Below, piece after piece: positions 24,533 through 34,312 of a stretch of DNA of 64,000 bases (position 1 is the first letter of the stretch; each line of letters begins with the position of its first letter). The position numbers were made by a program, and so were the translations under genes. Location: assembly GCF_003260015.1 (NCBI RefSeq), contig NZ_QCXS01000002.1, positions 682,001-746,000 on the forward strand. The letters are read 5' to 3'. The notes beneath the pieces were generated by a model, which had not been told where the DNA came from, made no database searches, and was given only the letters and a program-made list of their open reading frames with translations. This DNA is from Nakamurella deserti (GTDB lineage: Bacteria > Actinomycetota > Actinomycetes > Mycobacteriales > Nakamurellaceae).

Positions 24533-24547
24533 TGATAACTGTTATCA
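24533..24547. promoter_or_regulatory. Fur/Zur-type 7-1-7 palindrome upstream of the ctpC operon
   Basis: TGATAAC-T-GTTATCA is a perfect 7-1-7 inverted repeat, 47 bp upstream of the DUF1490 start, in an otherwise GC-rich intergenic space. It differs from the classical Fur-family 7-1-7 box (TGATAAT-N-ATTATCA) by one symmetrical position per arm. Metal-responsive control by a Fur or Zur homologue is inferred. Confidence 0.65.
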
Positions 24548-24602
24548 ACACCAACAAGCGCGGGGGTACGACGGCCCCGACCGGAAGACGGCGGCGGCGC
24601 CC

Positions 24603-25604
24603 TCAGGAGCTGGGCGCGGAGGTCATCCCGGTCATGCCGGTCATGCCGGTCATGCCGGTCATGCCGGTCATGCCGGTCATGCCGGTCATGCCGGTCATGC
24701 CGGTCATCGCGTCTCCGTCCGCGGTCGTGGCGCCGCTGTCCGACGCGGTCGGGGAGCCGGCCGCCCCCGACGATCCCGACGCCACCGGCGCGGCGCCCAC
24801 CGCCAGCGGCTGCTCGCCGTAGGTCTGCCGGAGCAGGGACGTCATCGACGCGATCTCGGCGACCTGCCCCTGGGCCATCTTCAGTGCCATGTTCTTGACC
24901 ACCGGGTTCGTGGCGTAGGTGGCGGCGTAGTCCATCATCGGCACGCCGCCCTCGTGGTGGCGGATCATCAGCTGCAGGAAATAGGCGTCCGAGGCGTCCC
25001 CGCGCAGCGTCTTGAGCCGGTCGACCTCGGCCCGCGTCGCCATTCCCGGCATCAACGCGCCGGCGGCGACGGACGCCCGGTCCATGGTCGTGGCGACCGC
25101 CATCGGATCGGCGCCGGTCATCCCGGGCATGCCCGCCATGCCGCCCATGTCGTGTCCACCGGCGGCCGACATCCACGCCATCAGCGGTCGGGGGTTGTTC
25201 AGCGAGTACCCCCAGAGCTGCAGGAACCCGCCCATCTGGCCGATCTGCGAGGTCTGCTGGTACTCGATGTCGTAGCCGATACCGGCGACCTCGGCGCGGC
25301 CGCCGTTGAGCTGCACCAGGTGCGCGAGCTCCACGCCCTGCTCGTGGTGGACCGACATGTCGTACAGGAAACCGACGTCGACCGAGTCCGCCGCCGGCCG
25401 GGTCAGCGACTCCGACGACGGCGCGGCGGCGTTGCCCAGGGCCAGACCCACGGTGCCGCCGATGAGCAGCATCACCACGGCACCCAGGGCGAGGACGAGC
25501 CCGGTGCCGCCGCGGCCCCAGCGCTGGAACACCGAGGACGGTGCGGGTGCGGTCACCGGTACCGGGTCGAGATCCCGCGCGGGGGTGGGTGCGCCGGAGG
25601 TCAT
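24603..25604 (-). CDS. DUF305 family protein with C-terminal Met-Thr-Gly repeat
   Basis: 333 residues: cytoplasmic N-terminus, one TM anchor (~35-58), and two DUF305 ferritin-like helical repeats with the signature His motifs VHHEQGVELA and MIRHHEGGVPMM. A Met-rich linker (HDMGGMAGMPGM) lies in the middle, and the C-terminus has eight MTG triplets and one MTS. DUF305 proteins are extracytoplasmic and linked to copper and other metals; the Met-rich parts favour Cu(I) binding (inferred). ATG 25604 overlaps the stop of the upstream DUF3105 gene. Confidence 0.88.
   Translation of the reverse strand: MTSGAPTPARDLDPVPVTAPAPSSVFQRWGRGGTGLVLALGAVVMLLIGGTVGLALGNAAAPSSESLTRPAADSVDVGFLYDMSVHHEQGVELAHLVQLNGGRAEVAGIGYDIEYQQTSQIGQMGGFLQLWGYSLNNPRPLMAWMSAAGGHDMGGMAGMPGMTGADPMAVATTMDRASVAAGALMPGMATRAEVDRLKTLRGDASDAYFLQLMIRHHEGGVPMMDYAATYATNPVVKNMALKMAQGQVAEIASMTSLLRQTYGEQPLAVGAAPVASGSSGAAGSPTASDSGATTADGDAMTGMTGMTGMTGMTGMTGMTGMTGMTGMTSAPSS
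24628..24708. repeat. 9-bp tandem repeat (CCGGTCATG), nine units
   Basis: Eight perfect units from 24628 to 24699 and a ninth ending in C. They encode the C-terminal MTG repeat of the DUF305 protein. The multiple-of-three unit keeps the frame, so copy number can vary without inactivating the gene. Confidence 0.95.
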
Positions 25605-26557
25605 CCGGTGGTCGCCGCCACGGAGGGCTCGGTCGTCTCGGCGGTGTCGGAGGACTCCGTGCCGGTCGCCGCCGGGGCGGTGTCGCCGGTCGGGACGGCC
25701 TCGGCCGAGGTGGTGGCCGGGTCCGCGGTGCCGGACTCCGTCATGCCGGTCTCGGGAGCGGTCTCACCCTGCGCCTCGGCGCTGTCCTGGGTGACAACCG
25801 CTCCGCTGGCGCCGCCGGTGCCGTCCATCTGCACGGCGTCGGCCCCGGGCGGGGTCGCGTCGAAGGCGGGGGGGTTCGCGATGTCGAAGGTCGGCTGCGC
25901 GCAGGTGCCGTTGACCTCGGGCGTCAGGAACTGGTTGCGCTGCAACGCGGTGATGAACTGCTGGATGCGCCCGTCGTCGGCCGAGTCGACCTTGAGCTGG
26001 TGGGCCCAGGCCTGCAGCGAGATGCGGGAGTCCAGGCCGGGGTAGGGGCTCAGGGTGATGTACTGCTTGCCCTCGACCAGACCGCGGAGGGTGTCCAGCT
26101 GGTCGCCGATGGTGTCGGGGTTGTAGGTGATCCAGATGGCGCCGTGCTCCAGCGTGTGGACCATGTTCTCGTTACGGACGGGGACCTCGTAGACCACGCC
26201 GTTGCACGCCGCCCACTCGGCGTCGTGCGGGCCGCCGACCGGCGGGAACCGGTCGTAGGCCACCCGCGTCGGGGGCGTGACGTGCAGGCCGACCTTGTAG
26301 GTGTCGGCGGCCCCGGTGAAGACGCCCTCGATGCCGGCCGCCGGGTCCTGGTTCTCCGCCGTGGGCACGAACGGGGCGAGCACCTCGGCGGCCTGGTTCT
26401 TGTCCTCGCGGGCGTTGAAGACCACGAAGAAGATGGTCGCGGCGAGCGCGACGATCACGGTGACCGCGGTGATGGTCAGCCAGGGCAGACCCTCCCGCTG
26501 GTTGATCACCGGCAGCTCGCGGCGTGCCTTCTTCGCGTTCTTACCACTGGCCATCAT
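25601..26557 (-). CDS. DUF3105 membrane protein, copy 2
   Basis: 318 residues with a cytoplasmic basic N-terminus (KNAKKARRELP), one TM helix (~28-48), a DUF3105 core (YDRFPPVGGPHDAEW, VHTLEHGAIWITYNP, ITLSPYPGL) and a long Thr/Ala/Glu-rich tail. It is a paralogue of the 11683-12495 protein, but anchored by a TM helix rather than a lipobox. It is coupled by ATGA to the DUF305 gene, suggesting a shared extracytoplasmic metal or redox role. The start is ATG 26557 or 26554; neither has a strong ribosome site. Confidence 0.85.
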   Translation of the reverse strand: MMASGKNAKKARRELPVINQREGLPWLTITAVTVIVALAATIFFVVFNAREDKNQAAEVLAPFVPTAENQDPAAGIEGVFTGAADTYKVGLHVTPPTRVAYDRFPPVGGPHDAEWAACNGVVYEVPVRNENMVHTLEHGAIWITYNPDTIGDQLDTLRGLVEGKQYITLSPYPGLDSRISLQAWAHQLKVDSADDGRIQQFITALQRNQFLTPEVNGTCAQPTFDIANPPAFDATPPGADAVQMDGTGGASGAVVTQDSAEAQGETAPETGMTESGTADPATTSAEAVPTGDTAPAATGTESSDTAETTEPSVAATTG

Positions 26558-27046
26558 GGAAGACAGGACCTCGTTCTGCTGGTGATCACGGAATCGGGGG
26601 GACGACGGAGGAGCGGCAACGGCCCCCACGTCGGCAACGGCCACCCATCCTACGAGGTGGCGGGTCGCGGGATGGTCACCGTCACCGGTGGGTTCCATGT
26701 GAGCCGCGGCGGGCCCGGGACCCCCACCCGGACGCCGGACGCGCCCGGACGCACCGCTGCGGAGTGTGACGATGGCAACGCCGCACGCTCGACCCGGGTC
26801 GGCCGATGGGGAAGAAATCACCCCGATGGTGTGTTGTAGGGAGTAGCCGACCCTGGATGCGCTGGTGGAGACACCGACAGACGGCGTTGTGAACCAACGC
26901 GGCAGTCGAGCATGGGCGATGCGGGAGGTTCGATTCCTCCCGTCGGCACCACCGGTCCGCGCGGACGGCCCCACGGCCGGTCGGCCGGACCACCTGGAGT
27001 GTTCCGGCGGTCAGAATTGCCGGTCGGACCTTCCTAAGATGGGGGG
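26558..27046. other. Divergent region DUF3105 / argS holding a tRNA-like element
   Basis: 489 bp between divergent genes. It contains the DUF3105 promoter region and the tRNA-like structure at 26846-26951. A run of seven G immediately precedes the argS start codon's TG. No protein gene is supported here. Confidence 0.5.
26846..26951 (+). tRNA. Atypical tRNA-like element with encoded CCA (identity unresolved)
   Basis: The ends pair like an acceptor stem (GCCGAC 26846-26851 with GTCGGC 26942-26947), followed by A and CCA. A canonical T-arm (GGAGG TTCGATT CCTCC, 26924-26940) precedes the 3' strand. Inside are hairpins GGTG/CACC (26864-26875), GCGTT/AACGC with 7-nt loop GTGAACC (26884-26900) and GCAT/ATGC (26910-26922), placed like the D, anticodon and long variable arms of a class II tRNA. 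The acceptor-to-D spacing is 11-12 nt instead of 2, U8 is missing, and the loop would read GAA followed by C instead of a purine. It may be a degenerate tRNA or another tRNA-mimicking RNA. Confidence 0.45.
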
Positions 27047-28717
27047 GTGAACCCCGCACAACTCTCGGCCGCCATCCAGGCTGCGCTCGTGGCGGCGCTG
27101 GCCGACCTGAGCGACCTCCCGGCGGACAGCGCCGGCCCGGCTCGGATCCCCGACGTCGTGGTGGAACGCCCCCGCAACCGTGAGCACGGCGACTACGCCA
27201 CCTCGGTCGCGCTGAAGCTGGCCGGCCAACTCGGCCGCAAGCCACGCGACATCGCCCAGGCCATCGCCGACAAGCTGGCCGGTGCCGACGGCATCGCCGC
27301 GGTCGAGATCGCCGGCCCCGGATTCCTCAACATCCGGCTCGACACCAGTGCCGCGGGCGCGATCGTCGGCCAGATCGTCGCCGCCGGGGACGGTTACGGC
27401 CGGGGGACCGCACTCGCCGGCTCCCGGATCAACCTGGAGTTCGTCTCGGCGAACCCCACGGGTCCGGTGCACATCGGCGGCGCCCGCTGGGCCGCGGTCG
27501 GCGACGCCCTCGGCCGGGTGCTGTCGGCCCAGGGCGCGGACGTGGTGCGTGAGTACTACTTCAACGACGCGGGTGCCCAGATCGACCGCTTCGCCGGATC
27601 CCTGCTGGCCGCCGCCCGCGGCCGTGCGACCCCCGAGAACGGTTACGGCGGCGCGTACATCACCGAGATCGCGGACAAGGTCACCGCCGCCCACCCGGAG
27701 GTCGCGACGCTCGACGACGACGCCGCGACGGCCGTGTTCGCCCGCGCCGGGGTCGACCTGATGTTCGCCGACATCAAGGCCACCCTGCACGCCTTCCGCA
27801 CCGACTTCGACGTCTACTTCCACGAGGACTCGCTGCACAGCTCGGGCGCGGTCACCGCCGCGGTCGGCCGGCTGCAGGCCAGCGGCCACCTGTACGAGAA
27901 GGACGGTGCCTGGTGGCTGCGCAGCACCGAGTACGGCGACGACAAGGACCGCGTCGTCATCAAGAGCGACGGCAATCCCGCCTACATCGCCGGTGACCTC
28001 GCCTACTTCCTGGACAAGCGCTCACGCGGTTTCGACCTGTGCATCTACATGCTGGGCGCCGACCACCACGGCTACATCGCCCGCCTGAAGGCCGCCGCGG
28101 CCGCCTTCGACGACGACCCGGACACCGTCGAGGTGATGATCGGCCAGATGGTCAACCTGGTGCAGGGCGGGCAGCCCGTCCGGATGAGCAAGCGCGCCGG
28201 CACCGTGATCACCCTGGACGACCTCATCGACGCGCTGGGCATCGACGCGTCGCGGTACGCCCTGATCCGCTACTCCGTCGACACCACCATGGATCTCGAT
28301 CTGGACCTGTGGACGCGCCAGACCAACGACAACCCCGTCTTCTACGTCCAGTACGCCCACGCGCGGTTGGCGTCGCTGGCGCGCAACGCCGCCGATCTGG
28401 GCATCACCGTCGGCGGCGACTACGACGCGGCCCTGCTCGACACTCCGCAGGAGTCCAACCTGCTCGCGCAGCTGGCGGCGTTCCCGGCGGTGCTGGCGAC
28501 CGCGGCCGACCTGCGCGAGCCGCACCGGGTGGCCCGGTATCTGGAGGAGGTGGCGTCGGCGTACCACAAGTTCTACGACGCCGTCCGGGTGCTGCCGATG
28601 GGTGACGAGGCGCCGGACGCGTCCACCCAGGCCCGGCTGCAGCTGTGCGCCGCGACCCGCCAGGTCCTGGCCAACGGACTGGCCATCCTCGGCATCTCGG
28701 CCCCGGAGCGGATGTGA
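27047..28717 (+). CDS. argS: Arginyl-tRNA synthetase
   Basis: 556-residue class I synthetase charging tRNA-Arg. The N-terminal additional domain (~1-115) is followed by the Rossmann domain with [13 protein letters not shown] (HIGH motif) and the KMSKS-like VRMSKRAG, then the helical anticodon-binding domain with the conserved [14 protein letters not shown]. It starts at GTG 27047 (27047-27049). It heads the argS-lysA-hom-thrC-thrB cluster and overlaps lysA. Confidence 0.96.
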   Translation: MNPAQLSAAIQAALVAALADLSDLPADSAGPARIPDVVVERPRNREHGDYATSVALKLAGQLGRKPRDIAQAIADKLAGADGIAAVEIAGPGFLNIRLDTSAAGAIVGQIVAAGDGYGRGTALAGSRINLEFVSANPTGPVHIGGARWAAVGDALGRVLSAQGADVVREYYFNDAGAQIDRFAGSLLAAARGRATPENGYGGAYITEIADKVTAAHPEVATLDDDAATAVFARAGVDLMFADIKATLHAFRTDFDVYFHEDSLHSSGAVTAAVGRLQASGHLYEKDGAWWLRSTEYGDDKDRVVIKSDGNPAYIAGDLAYFLDKRSRGFDLCIYMLGADHHGYIARLKAAAAAFDDDPDTVEVMIGQMVNLVQGGQPVRMSKRAGTVITLDDLIDALGIDASRYALIRYSVDTTMDLDLDLWTRQTNDNPVFYVQYAHARLASLARNAADLGITVGGDYDAALLDTPQESNLLAQLAAFPAVLATAADLREPHRVARYLEEVASAYHKFYDAVRVLPMGDEAPDASTQARLQLCAATRQVLANGLAILGISAPERM

Positions 28718-30180
28718 GGGCGCATCCGGCCGGGCCGCGGCACGCCGACGTCGTCCAGGAGCGGCACAGCTCCGGGCCGCCGCGCGACCTGAACACCCTG
28801 GACCCGAAGGTGTGGCCGCGCAACATCTCTCGCGGTCCGGACGGTGAGATGCGGTTGGCCGGCGTCGATGTGCGCGACCTCGCGGCCACCCACCGGACGC
28901 CGGTGATGGTAATGGACGAGGCCGACTTCCGTTCCCGCTGCCACGATTTCGCCGACGCCTTCGGCTCGGCGGCGGCCGTGCACTACGCGTCCAAGGCCTT
29001 CCTGTCCGGTGAGATCGCGCGCTGGCTGGACGACGAGGGCCTGGGCCTGGACGTCTGCTCCGAGGGCGAGCTCGCGGTCGCGCTGCGGGCCGGTTTCCCG
29101 GCCGGGCGCATCGCGTTCCACGGTTCCAACAAGTCCGAGCGCGAGCTGCGCACCGCGGTCGACGCGGGCATCGGTGCGATCGTGGTGGACTCGTACTACG
29201 AGATCGCCCGGTTGGCCGAGCTCGCACTGGAGCGGGCCGACGAACCGTCCCGGTCGGTCCGGGAGGCCGCGTCACGCAACGGGTCCACCGCCACCCTGGA
29301 GCCGATCCCGGTGATGGTCCGGGTGACGGTCGGCGTCGAGGCGCACACCCACGAGTTCATCGCCACCGCGCACGAGGACCAGAAGTTCGGTTTCTCGCTC
29401 ACCGGTGGCGACGCCGCCGAGGCCATCCGCCGGATCGCGGCCTGCGCCGGCCTGCGGCTGGTCGGACTGCACTCCCACATCGGCTCGCAGATCTTCGATC
29501 CGGCCGGGTTCGAGGTCGCCGCCCACCGGGTGGTGCGGCTGCTCGCCGACACCGTCACCGAGCACCCCGAACTGGCCGACACCCTGACCACGCTCGACCT
29601 CGGCGGCGGCCTCGGGATCGCCTACACCTCGGCCGACGACCCGACGCCGCCGGACGTGATGGCGAAGGCGCTGGCCGACATCGTCTCCCGCGAGGCGCAG
29701 CTGGCCGGGATCGCGGTCCCGCGGATCGCGGTGGAGCCCGGCCGGGCCATCGTCGGCCCGGGCACCGTCACCGTCTACGAGGTCGGCACCATCAAGGACG
29801 TCGTGCTCGACGGCGGGATGGTGCGCCGCTACGTCTCCGTCGACGGCGGGATGAGCGACAACATCCGCACCGCGCTGTACGACGCCGAGTACACCGTCAC
29901 GCTCGCGTCGCGCACGTCGGACGCCCCGCCGATGACCAGCCGTGTGGTCGGCAAGCACTGCGAGAGCGGCGACATCGTCGTGCGGGACTGCTACCTGCCG
30001 TCCGACATCGCCGTGGGGGACCTGATCGCGGTGGCCGCCACCGGGGCCTACTGCTACGTGATGAGCAGCAACTACAACCGGGTGCCGCGCCCGGCCGTGG
30101 TCGCCGTGCGCGACGGCGCCGACCGCACGGTGCTGCGCCGTGAGACCGACGACGACCTGATGCGACTGGAGACATGGTGA
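28714..30180 (+). CDS. lysA: Diaminopimelate decarboxylase
   Basis: 488-residue PLP enzyme making L-lysine from meso-diaminopimelate, the last step of lysine synthesis. Fold III alanine-racemase-like barrel: HYASKAF carries the PLP lysine (Lys94), HSHIGSQI and DLGGGLG bind phosphate, and GKHCESGD supplies the catalytic Cys of the C-terminal domain. GTG 28714 overlaps the argS stop (GTGA). Confidence 0.95.
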   Translation: MRAHPAGPRHADVVQERHSSGPPRDLNTLDPKVWPRNISRGPDGEMRLAGVDVRDLAATHRTPVMVMDEADFRSRCHDFADAFGSAAAVHYASKAFLSGEIARWLDDEGLGLDVCSEGELAVALRAGFPAGRIAFHGSNKSERELRTAVDAGIGAIVVDSYYEIARLAELALERADEPSRSVREAASRNGSTATLEPIPVMVRVTVGVEAHTHEFIATAHEDQKFGFSLTGGDAAEAIRRIAACAGLRLVGLHSHIGSQIFDPAGFEVAAHRVVRLLADTVTEHPELADTLTTLDLGGGLGIAYTSADDPTPPDVMAKALADIVSREAQLAGIAVPRIAVEPGRAIVGPGTVTVYEVGTIKDVVLDGGMVRRYVSVDGGMSDNIRTALYDAEYTVTLASRTSDAPPMTSRVVGKHCESGDIVVRDCYLPSDIAVGDLIAVAATGAYCYVMSSNYNRVPRPAVVAVRDGADRTVLRRETDDDLMRLETW

Positions 30181-30455
30181 GCACGCCTGCACACGACCCC
30201 GACAACGCCGGGACCACCGGAGCCGGGCCCGCGCCCGGGACGACACCGCCGCGCCCGCAGCAGCCGTCCCTCGCGGTGGGGATGGTCCTGCTGGTGCTGG
30301 CCGCCGTCCTCATCGTGGTTGTGCTGGTGCAGCCGACGATGGCGCCCTGGCTCAAGATCACCATCGCGGTGCTGGCCGTCCTCACGGTCGTCGCGCTGCT
30401 GGTGTTCTCGGTGCTCCTGGTGCGTTCCACCAAGCAGGCGGGCCGCGGCCGATGA
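30174..30455 (+). CDS. Small two-TM membrane protein
   Basis: 93 residues: a Pro/Thr/Gly-rich N-terminus (~1-32), then two adjacent hydrophobic helices ([18 protein letters not shown] and [21 protein letters not shown]) and a basic tail. It overlaps lysA upstream and hom downstream (ATGA), so it is translated within the amino-acid operon. I do not recognise the family; similar small proteins occur at this place in related actinobacteria. Confidence 0.75.
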   Translation: MVSTPAHDPDNAGTTGAGPAPGTTPPRPQQPSLAVGMVLLVLAAVLIVVVLVQPTMAPWLKITIAVLAVLTVVALLVFSVLLVRSTKQAGRGR

Positions 30456-31759
30456 GCGACCCCGCGAAGTCCGGCCGCACCGTCCGCGTCGCCCTGCTGG
30501 GCTGCGGCGTGGTGGGTTCCCAGGTCGTGCGGCTGCTGACCGAGAACGCCGCCGAGCTCACGGCCCGCGTCGGCGCCCCGCTGGAACTGGTCGGGGTGGC
30601 CGTGCGCCACCCGGACCGGCACCGTGAGCTGCCCGCCGACCTGGTCACCGGCGACGCGGCGGCGCTGGTCGCCCGCGAGGACGTCGACGTGGTCGTCGAG
30701 GTGATGGGCGGGCTCGACCCGGCCCGGGAGCTGCTGCTGACCGCGCTGCGCCGCGGTGCCGGCGTCGTCACCGCCAACAAGGCCCTGCTGGCGGCGCACG
30801 GTCCGGAGATCTTCACGGCGGCCGACGCCGGGGGACCGGGCCTGTACTTCGAGGCCGCGGTGGCCGGGGCCATCCCGCTGATCCGGCCCATCCGCGAATC
30901 GCTCGCCGGTGACCGCGTCTCGCGGGTGATGGGCATCGTCAACGGCACCACCAACTTCATCCTGTCCGCCATGGACAGCACGGGCTCCACGTACGAAGCC
31001 GCGCTGGCCGAGGCCACCCGGCTCGGGTACGCCGAGGCCGACCCGACCGCCGACGTCGAGGGCTTCGACGCCGCGGCCAAGGCCGCCATCATCGCCTCGC
31101 TGGCCTTCCACACCCGGGTCAACGCCGACGACGTCTACCGCGAGGGGATCTCCGGGGTGTCCGCCGCGGAGATCGCCGCCGCTCGCGAGATCGGTTGCAC
31201 GGTCAAGCTCCTCGCGATCTGCGAGCGCATCACCACGCCGACCGGCGAGGCCGTTTCGGCCCGCGTGCACCCGGTCATGCTGCCACGCACCCACCCGCTG
31301 GCCGGGGTGGACGGGGCGTACAACGCGGTCTACGTCGAGGCGGAAGCGGCAGGTCAGCTGATGTTCTACGGTCCCGGTGCCGGCGGCGCCCCCACCGCTT
31401 CGGCGGTCCTCGGGGACCTGGTGACGGTCGCCCGCAACACCGTCGTCGGCGCCCGCGGTCCGCGGGAGTCGGCCTACGCGGAGCTGCCCAACCAGCCGCT
31501 GGGCGAGGTGACCAGTCAGTACCACATCTCGCTGGACGTCCAGGATCGCGCCGGGGTGCTGGCCCAGGTCGCGCAGTGCTTCGCCGACCTCGGCATCTCG
31601 ATCTCCACTGTCCGGCAGGCCGGCACCGGCAACGACGCGACGCTGGTGATCGTCACCCACTGCGGCCCGGAGGCGGCCCTCACCGAGACCGTGCGGCGGC
31701 TCAGCGGGATGGACGCCGTCCGCAAGGTCAACTCGGTGATGCGGGTCGTCTCCGAGTAG
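30452..31759 (+). CDS. hom: Homoserine dehydrogenase
   Basis: 435 residues; reduces aspartate semialdehyde to homoserine with NAD(P)H at the branch to threonine and methionine. N-terminal Rossmann motif LLGCGVVGS, dimerisation/catalytic region [11 protein letters not shown] and [17 protein letters not shown] with the catalytic Lys, and a C-terminal ACT domain (~355-430, [20 protein letters not shown]) for threonine feedback. ATG 30452 overlaps the previous stop. Confidence 0.96.
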   Translation: MSDPAKSGRTVRVALLGCGVVGSQVVRLLTENAAELTARVGAPLELVGVAVRHPDRHRELPADLVTGDAAALVAREDVDVVVEVMGGLDPARELLLTALRRGAGVVTANKALLAAHGPEIFTAADAGGPGLYFEAAVAGAIPLIRPIRESLAGDRVSRVMGIVNGTTNFILSAMDSTGSTYEAALAEATRLGYAEADPTADVEGFDAAAKAAIIASLAFHTRVNADDVYREGISGVSAAEIAAAREIGCTVKLLAICERITTPTGEAVSARVHPVMLPRTHPLAGVDGAYNAVYVEAEAAGQLMFYGPGAGGAPTASAVLGDLVTVARNTVVGARGPRESAYAELPNQPLGEVTSQYHISLDVQDRAGVLAQVAQCFADLGISISTVRQAGTGNDATLVIVTHCGPEAALTETVRRLSGMDAVRKVNSVMRVVSE

Positions 31760-31841
31760 TCCGACGGGACCGGCACTCCCACAGCAGCACGAGCACACAC
31801 CAGCACCGACGACCGAGCACAGGCAGAAAGCAGACGACGCG

Positions 31842-32933
31842 ATGACCGGACTCACCGAACGCGCACTGGGCACCCACTCCCGGTGGCCGGGCCTGATCCG
31901 GGCGTACGCCGACCGGGTCGCCGTCCCCGAGGGGGCGGAGATCATCACCCTGTTCGAAGGTGGGACGCCGCTGCTGCCGGCCCCCGCGCTGTCGCGCCGG
32001 ACCGGGTGCGAGGTCTTCCTCAAGATCGAGGGCGCCAACCCGACCGGCTCGTTCAAGGACCGCGGGATGACCGTCGCCGTCACGCACGCGGCCGCCGGCG
32101 GCGCCAAGGCCGTGATCTGCGCCTCGACCGGCAACACCTCCGCCGCGGCGTCGGCCTACGCCGCCCGCGCCGGGCTGACCAGCGCCGTCCTGATCCCCAC
32201 CGGCAAGATCGCCGCCGGCAAGCTGGCGCAGGCCGTCGCGTACGGGGCGAAGATCCTGCAGATCCAGGGCAACTTCGACGACTGCCTGGAGCTCGCCCGC
32301 AAGGTCGTGATCGACCACCCGGAGATCGGCCTGGTCAACTCGGTCAACCCGGCCCGCATCGAAGGCCAGAAGACCGCCAGCTTCGAGGTCTGCGACGTCC
32401 TCGGCCGCGCCCCCGACGTGCACATCCTGCCGGTCGGCAACGCCGGCAACATCACCGCGTACTGGAAGGGCTACGTCGAATACCACGCCGACGGCCTGAT
32501 CGACTCACTGCCGCGCATGTTCGGTTTCCAGGCCGCCGGGGCCGCGCCGCTGGTGCACGGCGCCCCGGTACCGCACCCGGAGACCATCGCCACCGCCATC
32601 CGGATCGGCGCGCCCGCCTCCTGGGACGGCGCCATCGGCGCGCGCGACCGGTCGAACGGTCTCATCGACGCGGTCACCGACGAGCAGATCCTCGAGGCCT
32701 ACCGACTGATCGCCAGCACCGAGGGGGTGTTCGTCGAGCCCGGCTCGGCCGCATCCATCGCCGGCCTGCTGATGACCGCGGCCGACGGGCGGCTGCCGAA
32801 GGGCTCCACCGTGGTCTGCACCGTCACCGGACACGGCCTGAAGGACCCCGACGTGGCGCTGGCGACCATGGAGCTGCCGACCGTCATCCCGGTCGACTCC
32901 GAGGCCGTCGCGGCCGCGCTGGACCTGTCGTGA
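31842..32933 (+). CDS. thrC: Threonine synthase
   Basis: 363-residue PLP enzyme converting O-phosphohomoserine to threonine. [11 protein letters not shown] carries the PLP lysine and [14 protein letters not shown] is the phosphate-binding segment. It is the short actinobacterial form and begins directly with the fold II core. An 82-bp gap separates it from hom, and thrB follows 1 bp after its stop, so the threonine genes form one operon. Confidence 0.95.
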   Translation: MTGLTERALGTHSRWPGLIRAYADRVAVPEGAEIITLFEGGTPLLPAPALSRRTGCEVFLKIEGANPTGSFKDRGMTVAVTHAAAGGAKAVICASTGNTSAAASAYAARAGLTSAVLIPTGKIAAGKLAQAVAYGAKILQIQGNFDDCLELARKVVIDHPEIGLVNSVNPARIEGQKTASFEVCDVLGRAPDVHILPVGNAGNITAYWKGYVEYHADGLIDSLPRMFGFQAAGAAPLVHGAPVPHPETIATAIRIGAPASWDGAIGARDRSNGLIDAVTDEQILEAYRLIASTEGVFVEPGSAASIAGLLMTAADGRLPKGSTVVCTVTGHGLKDPDVALATMELPTVIPVDSEAVAAALDLS

Positions 32934-32934
32934 C

Positions 32935-33879
32935 GTGGTCGGTGTGACCGGCGCCGCCGGGTACGACGGCCGCCAGGTCTGCGTCCGGGTCCCCGCCACG
33001 TCGGCCAACATCGGCCCCGGCTACGACAGTTTCGGCATCGCGATGGGCCGCTACGACGACGTCCGGGCACGCCTGACCGACGGGCCCACGCTGGTCACGG
33101 TGACCGGCGTGGCCGCCGACGAGGTCCCGCGCGACGAGACCCATCTGGTGGTCCGTGCGGCCGCCCGGCTGTTCGCCGAGCTCGGCGAACCCGCGCACCG
33201 CCTGGACCTGACGTGCGAGAACCGCATCCCGCACGGGGGAGGCCAGGGTTCGTCGGCCGCCGCCACCGTGGCCGGGATGCTGCTGGCCCGCGAGCTGGTC
33301 CCCGCGGGCGCCCAGCTGGGCCGCGAGGACGTGCTGCGGCTGGCCACCGAGATGGAGGGCCACCCGGACAACGTGGCCCCCACCGTGTTCGGCGGCCTGA
33401 CCGTGTCGTGGGTCCGGGAGGACGGCAGCGTCGGGTGCATCCGGCACGAGGTGCACCCGGAGATCCGGCTGGTCGTGTTCACGGCCCCGTCGCACTCGTC
33501 GACGAAGACGACCAGGGCGATGCTGCCCGCGGTCATCCCGCACGCCGACGCCGCGGCGAACTCCGCCGCGACCGCGGTGCTGCTGCACGCGATGACCGAC
33601 GACCCGGCGTACCTGATGGACGGCACCGTCGACCGGTTGCACCAGAGCTACCGGGCGGCGGCGATGCCCGAATCCGCACAACTCGTGGCCGAGCTGCGTT
33701 CCGCCGGCATCCCCGCGGTCATCTCCGGCGCGGGCGCATCCGTTCTGGCCATCCTGGACCGGCCGCTGGACGTGCACGCGTGGCAGCCGGTCGGGTTCGT
33801 CGCCGAGGAGATAGAGGTCGACCAGGTCGGCGCGCAGGTCACCGTCGAGGTGCCGTCCGAGGTCGGCGACCCGCGCTGA
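32935..33879 (+). CDS. thrB: Homoserine kinase
   Basis: 314-residue GHMP kinase that phosphorylates homoserine, supplying ThrC. RVPATSANIGPGYDSFG is the N-terminal substrate motif, IPHGGGQGSSAAATVAG the ATP-binding loop, and VISGAGASVLAI the C-terminal GHMP motif. GTG 32935 is used; GTG 32944 is an alternative. It ends the operon. Confidence 0.94.
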   Translation: MVGVTGAAGYDGRQVCVRVPATSANIGPGYDSFGIAMGRYDDVRARLTDGPTLVTVTGVAADEVPRDETHLVVRAAARLFAELGEPAHRLDLTCENRIPHGGGQGSSAAATVAGMLLARELVPAGAQLGREDVLRLATEMEGHPDNVAPTVFGGLTVSWVREDGSVGCIRHEVHPEIRLVVFTAPSHSSTKTTRAMLPAVIPHADAAANSAATAVLLHAMTDDPAYLMDGTVDRLHQSYRAAAMPESAQLVAELRSAGIPAVISGAGASVLAILDRPLDVHAWQPVGFVAEEIEVDQVGAQVTVEVPSEVGDPR

Positions 33880-34312
33880 TCCCCGGCCGGCGCCCGATCT
33901 GTGCTGATGGGGTCGGCGGGGACACACCGGAGCCGGTGTTGTCACTGTGGACCGAACACCATTACAGTGGAACTCGATCGTCGGCAAGGGGTGGGTGACC
34001 TCCGGTCGGAACAGCCGGTCGATCCGATCGATGATCGTTCTCCACCATCCGCTCGCGCCTCCGGGTCCGGCGGTCTCTGCACACAGCACACTCCTGGATC
34101 TCTATCTCTGGATTCCCCTCGCGTCAGCCGCGTGTCCGTACCGCCGTACACCGGCGCAGCGTCACCGCACCGGACCGGTACGCCGTGCACGCACCGGACG
34201 CGACCATCACTCCTCCCACGTCAGGTCTGGGCGTGGACTGGCAGCCGTCGGCAGTACTCACCGCGGCGCACAACCCACCGGCATCCACTGCCGGTGAACA
34301 GGAAGGATCTTC
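33880..34312. other. Long leader region upstream of rho
   Basis: 433 bp without a supported gene. ACACCGG AG CCGGTGT (33924-33939) forms a tight hairpin ~45 bp after thrB, a possible end of the threonine operon, although no T tract follows. The remainder is AT-richer than its surroundings and probably contains the rho promoter and a long mRNA leader; autoregulation through Rho-dependent termination would be usual for rho. Confidence 0.45.

Noticed and set aside
26846-26951. tmRNA or selenocysteine tRNA
   Set aside because: There is no tmRNA-type 5' end, tag reading frame or pseudoknot length, and no TCA anticodon or long D-stem expected for tRNA-Sec.
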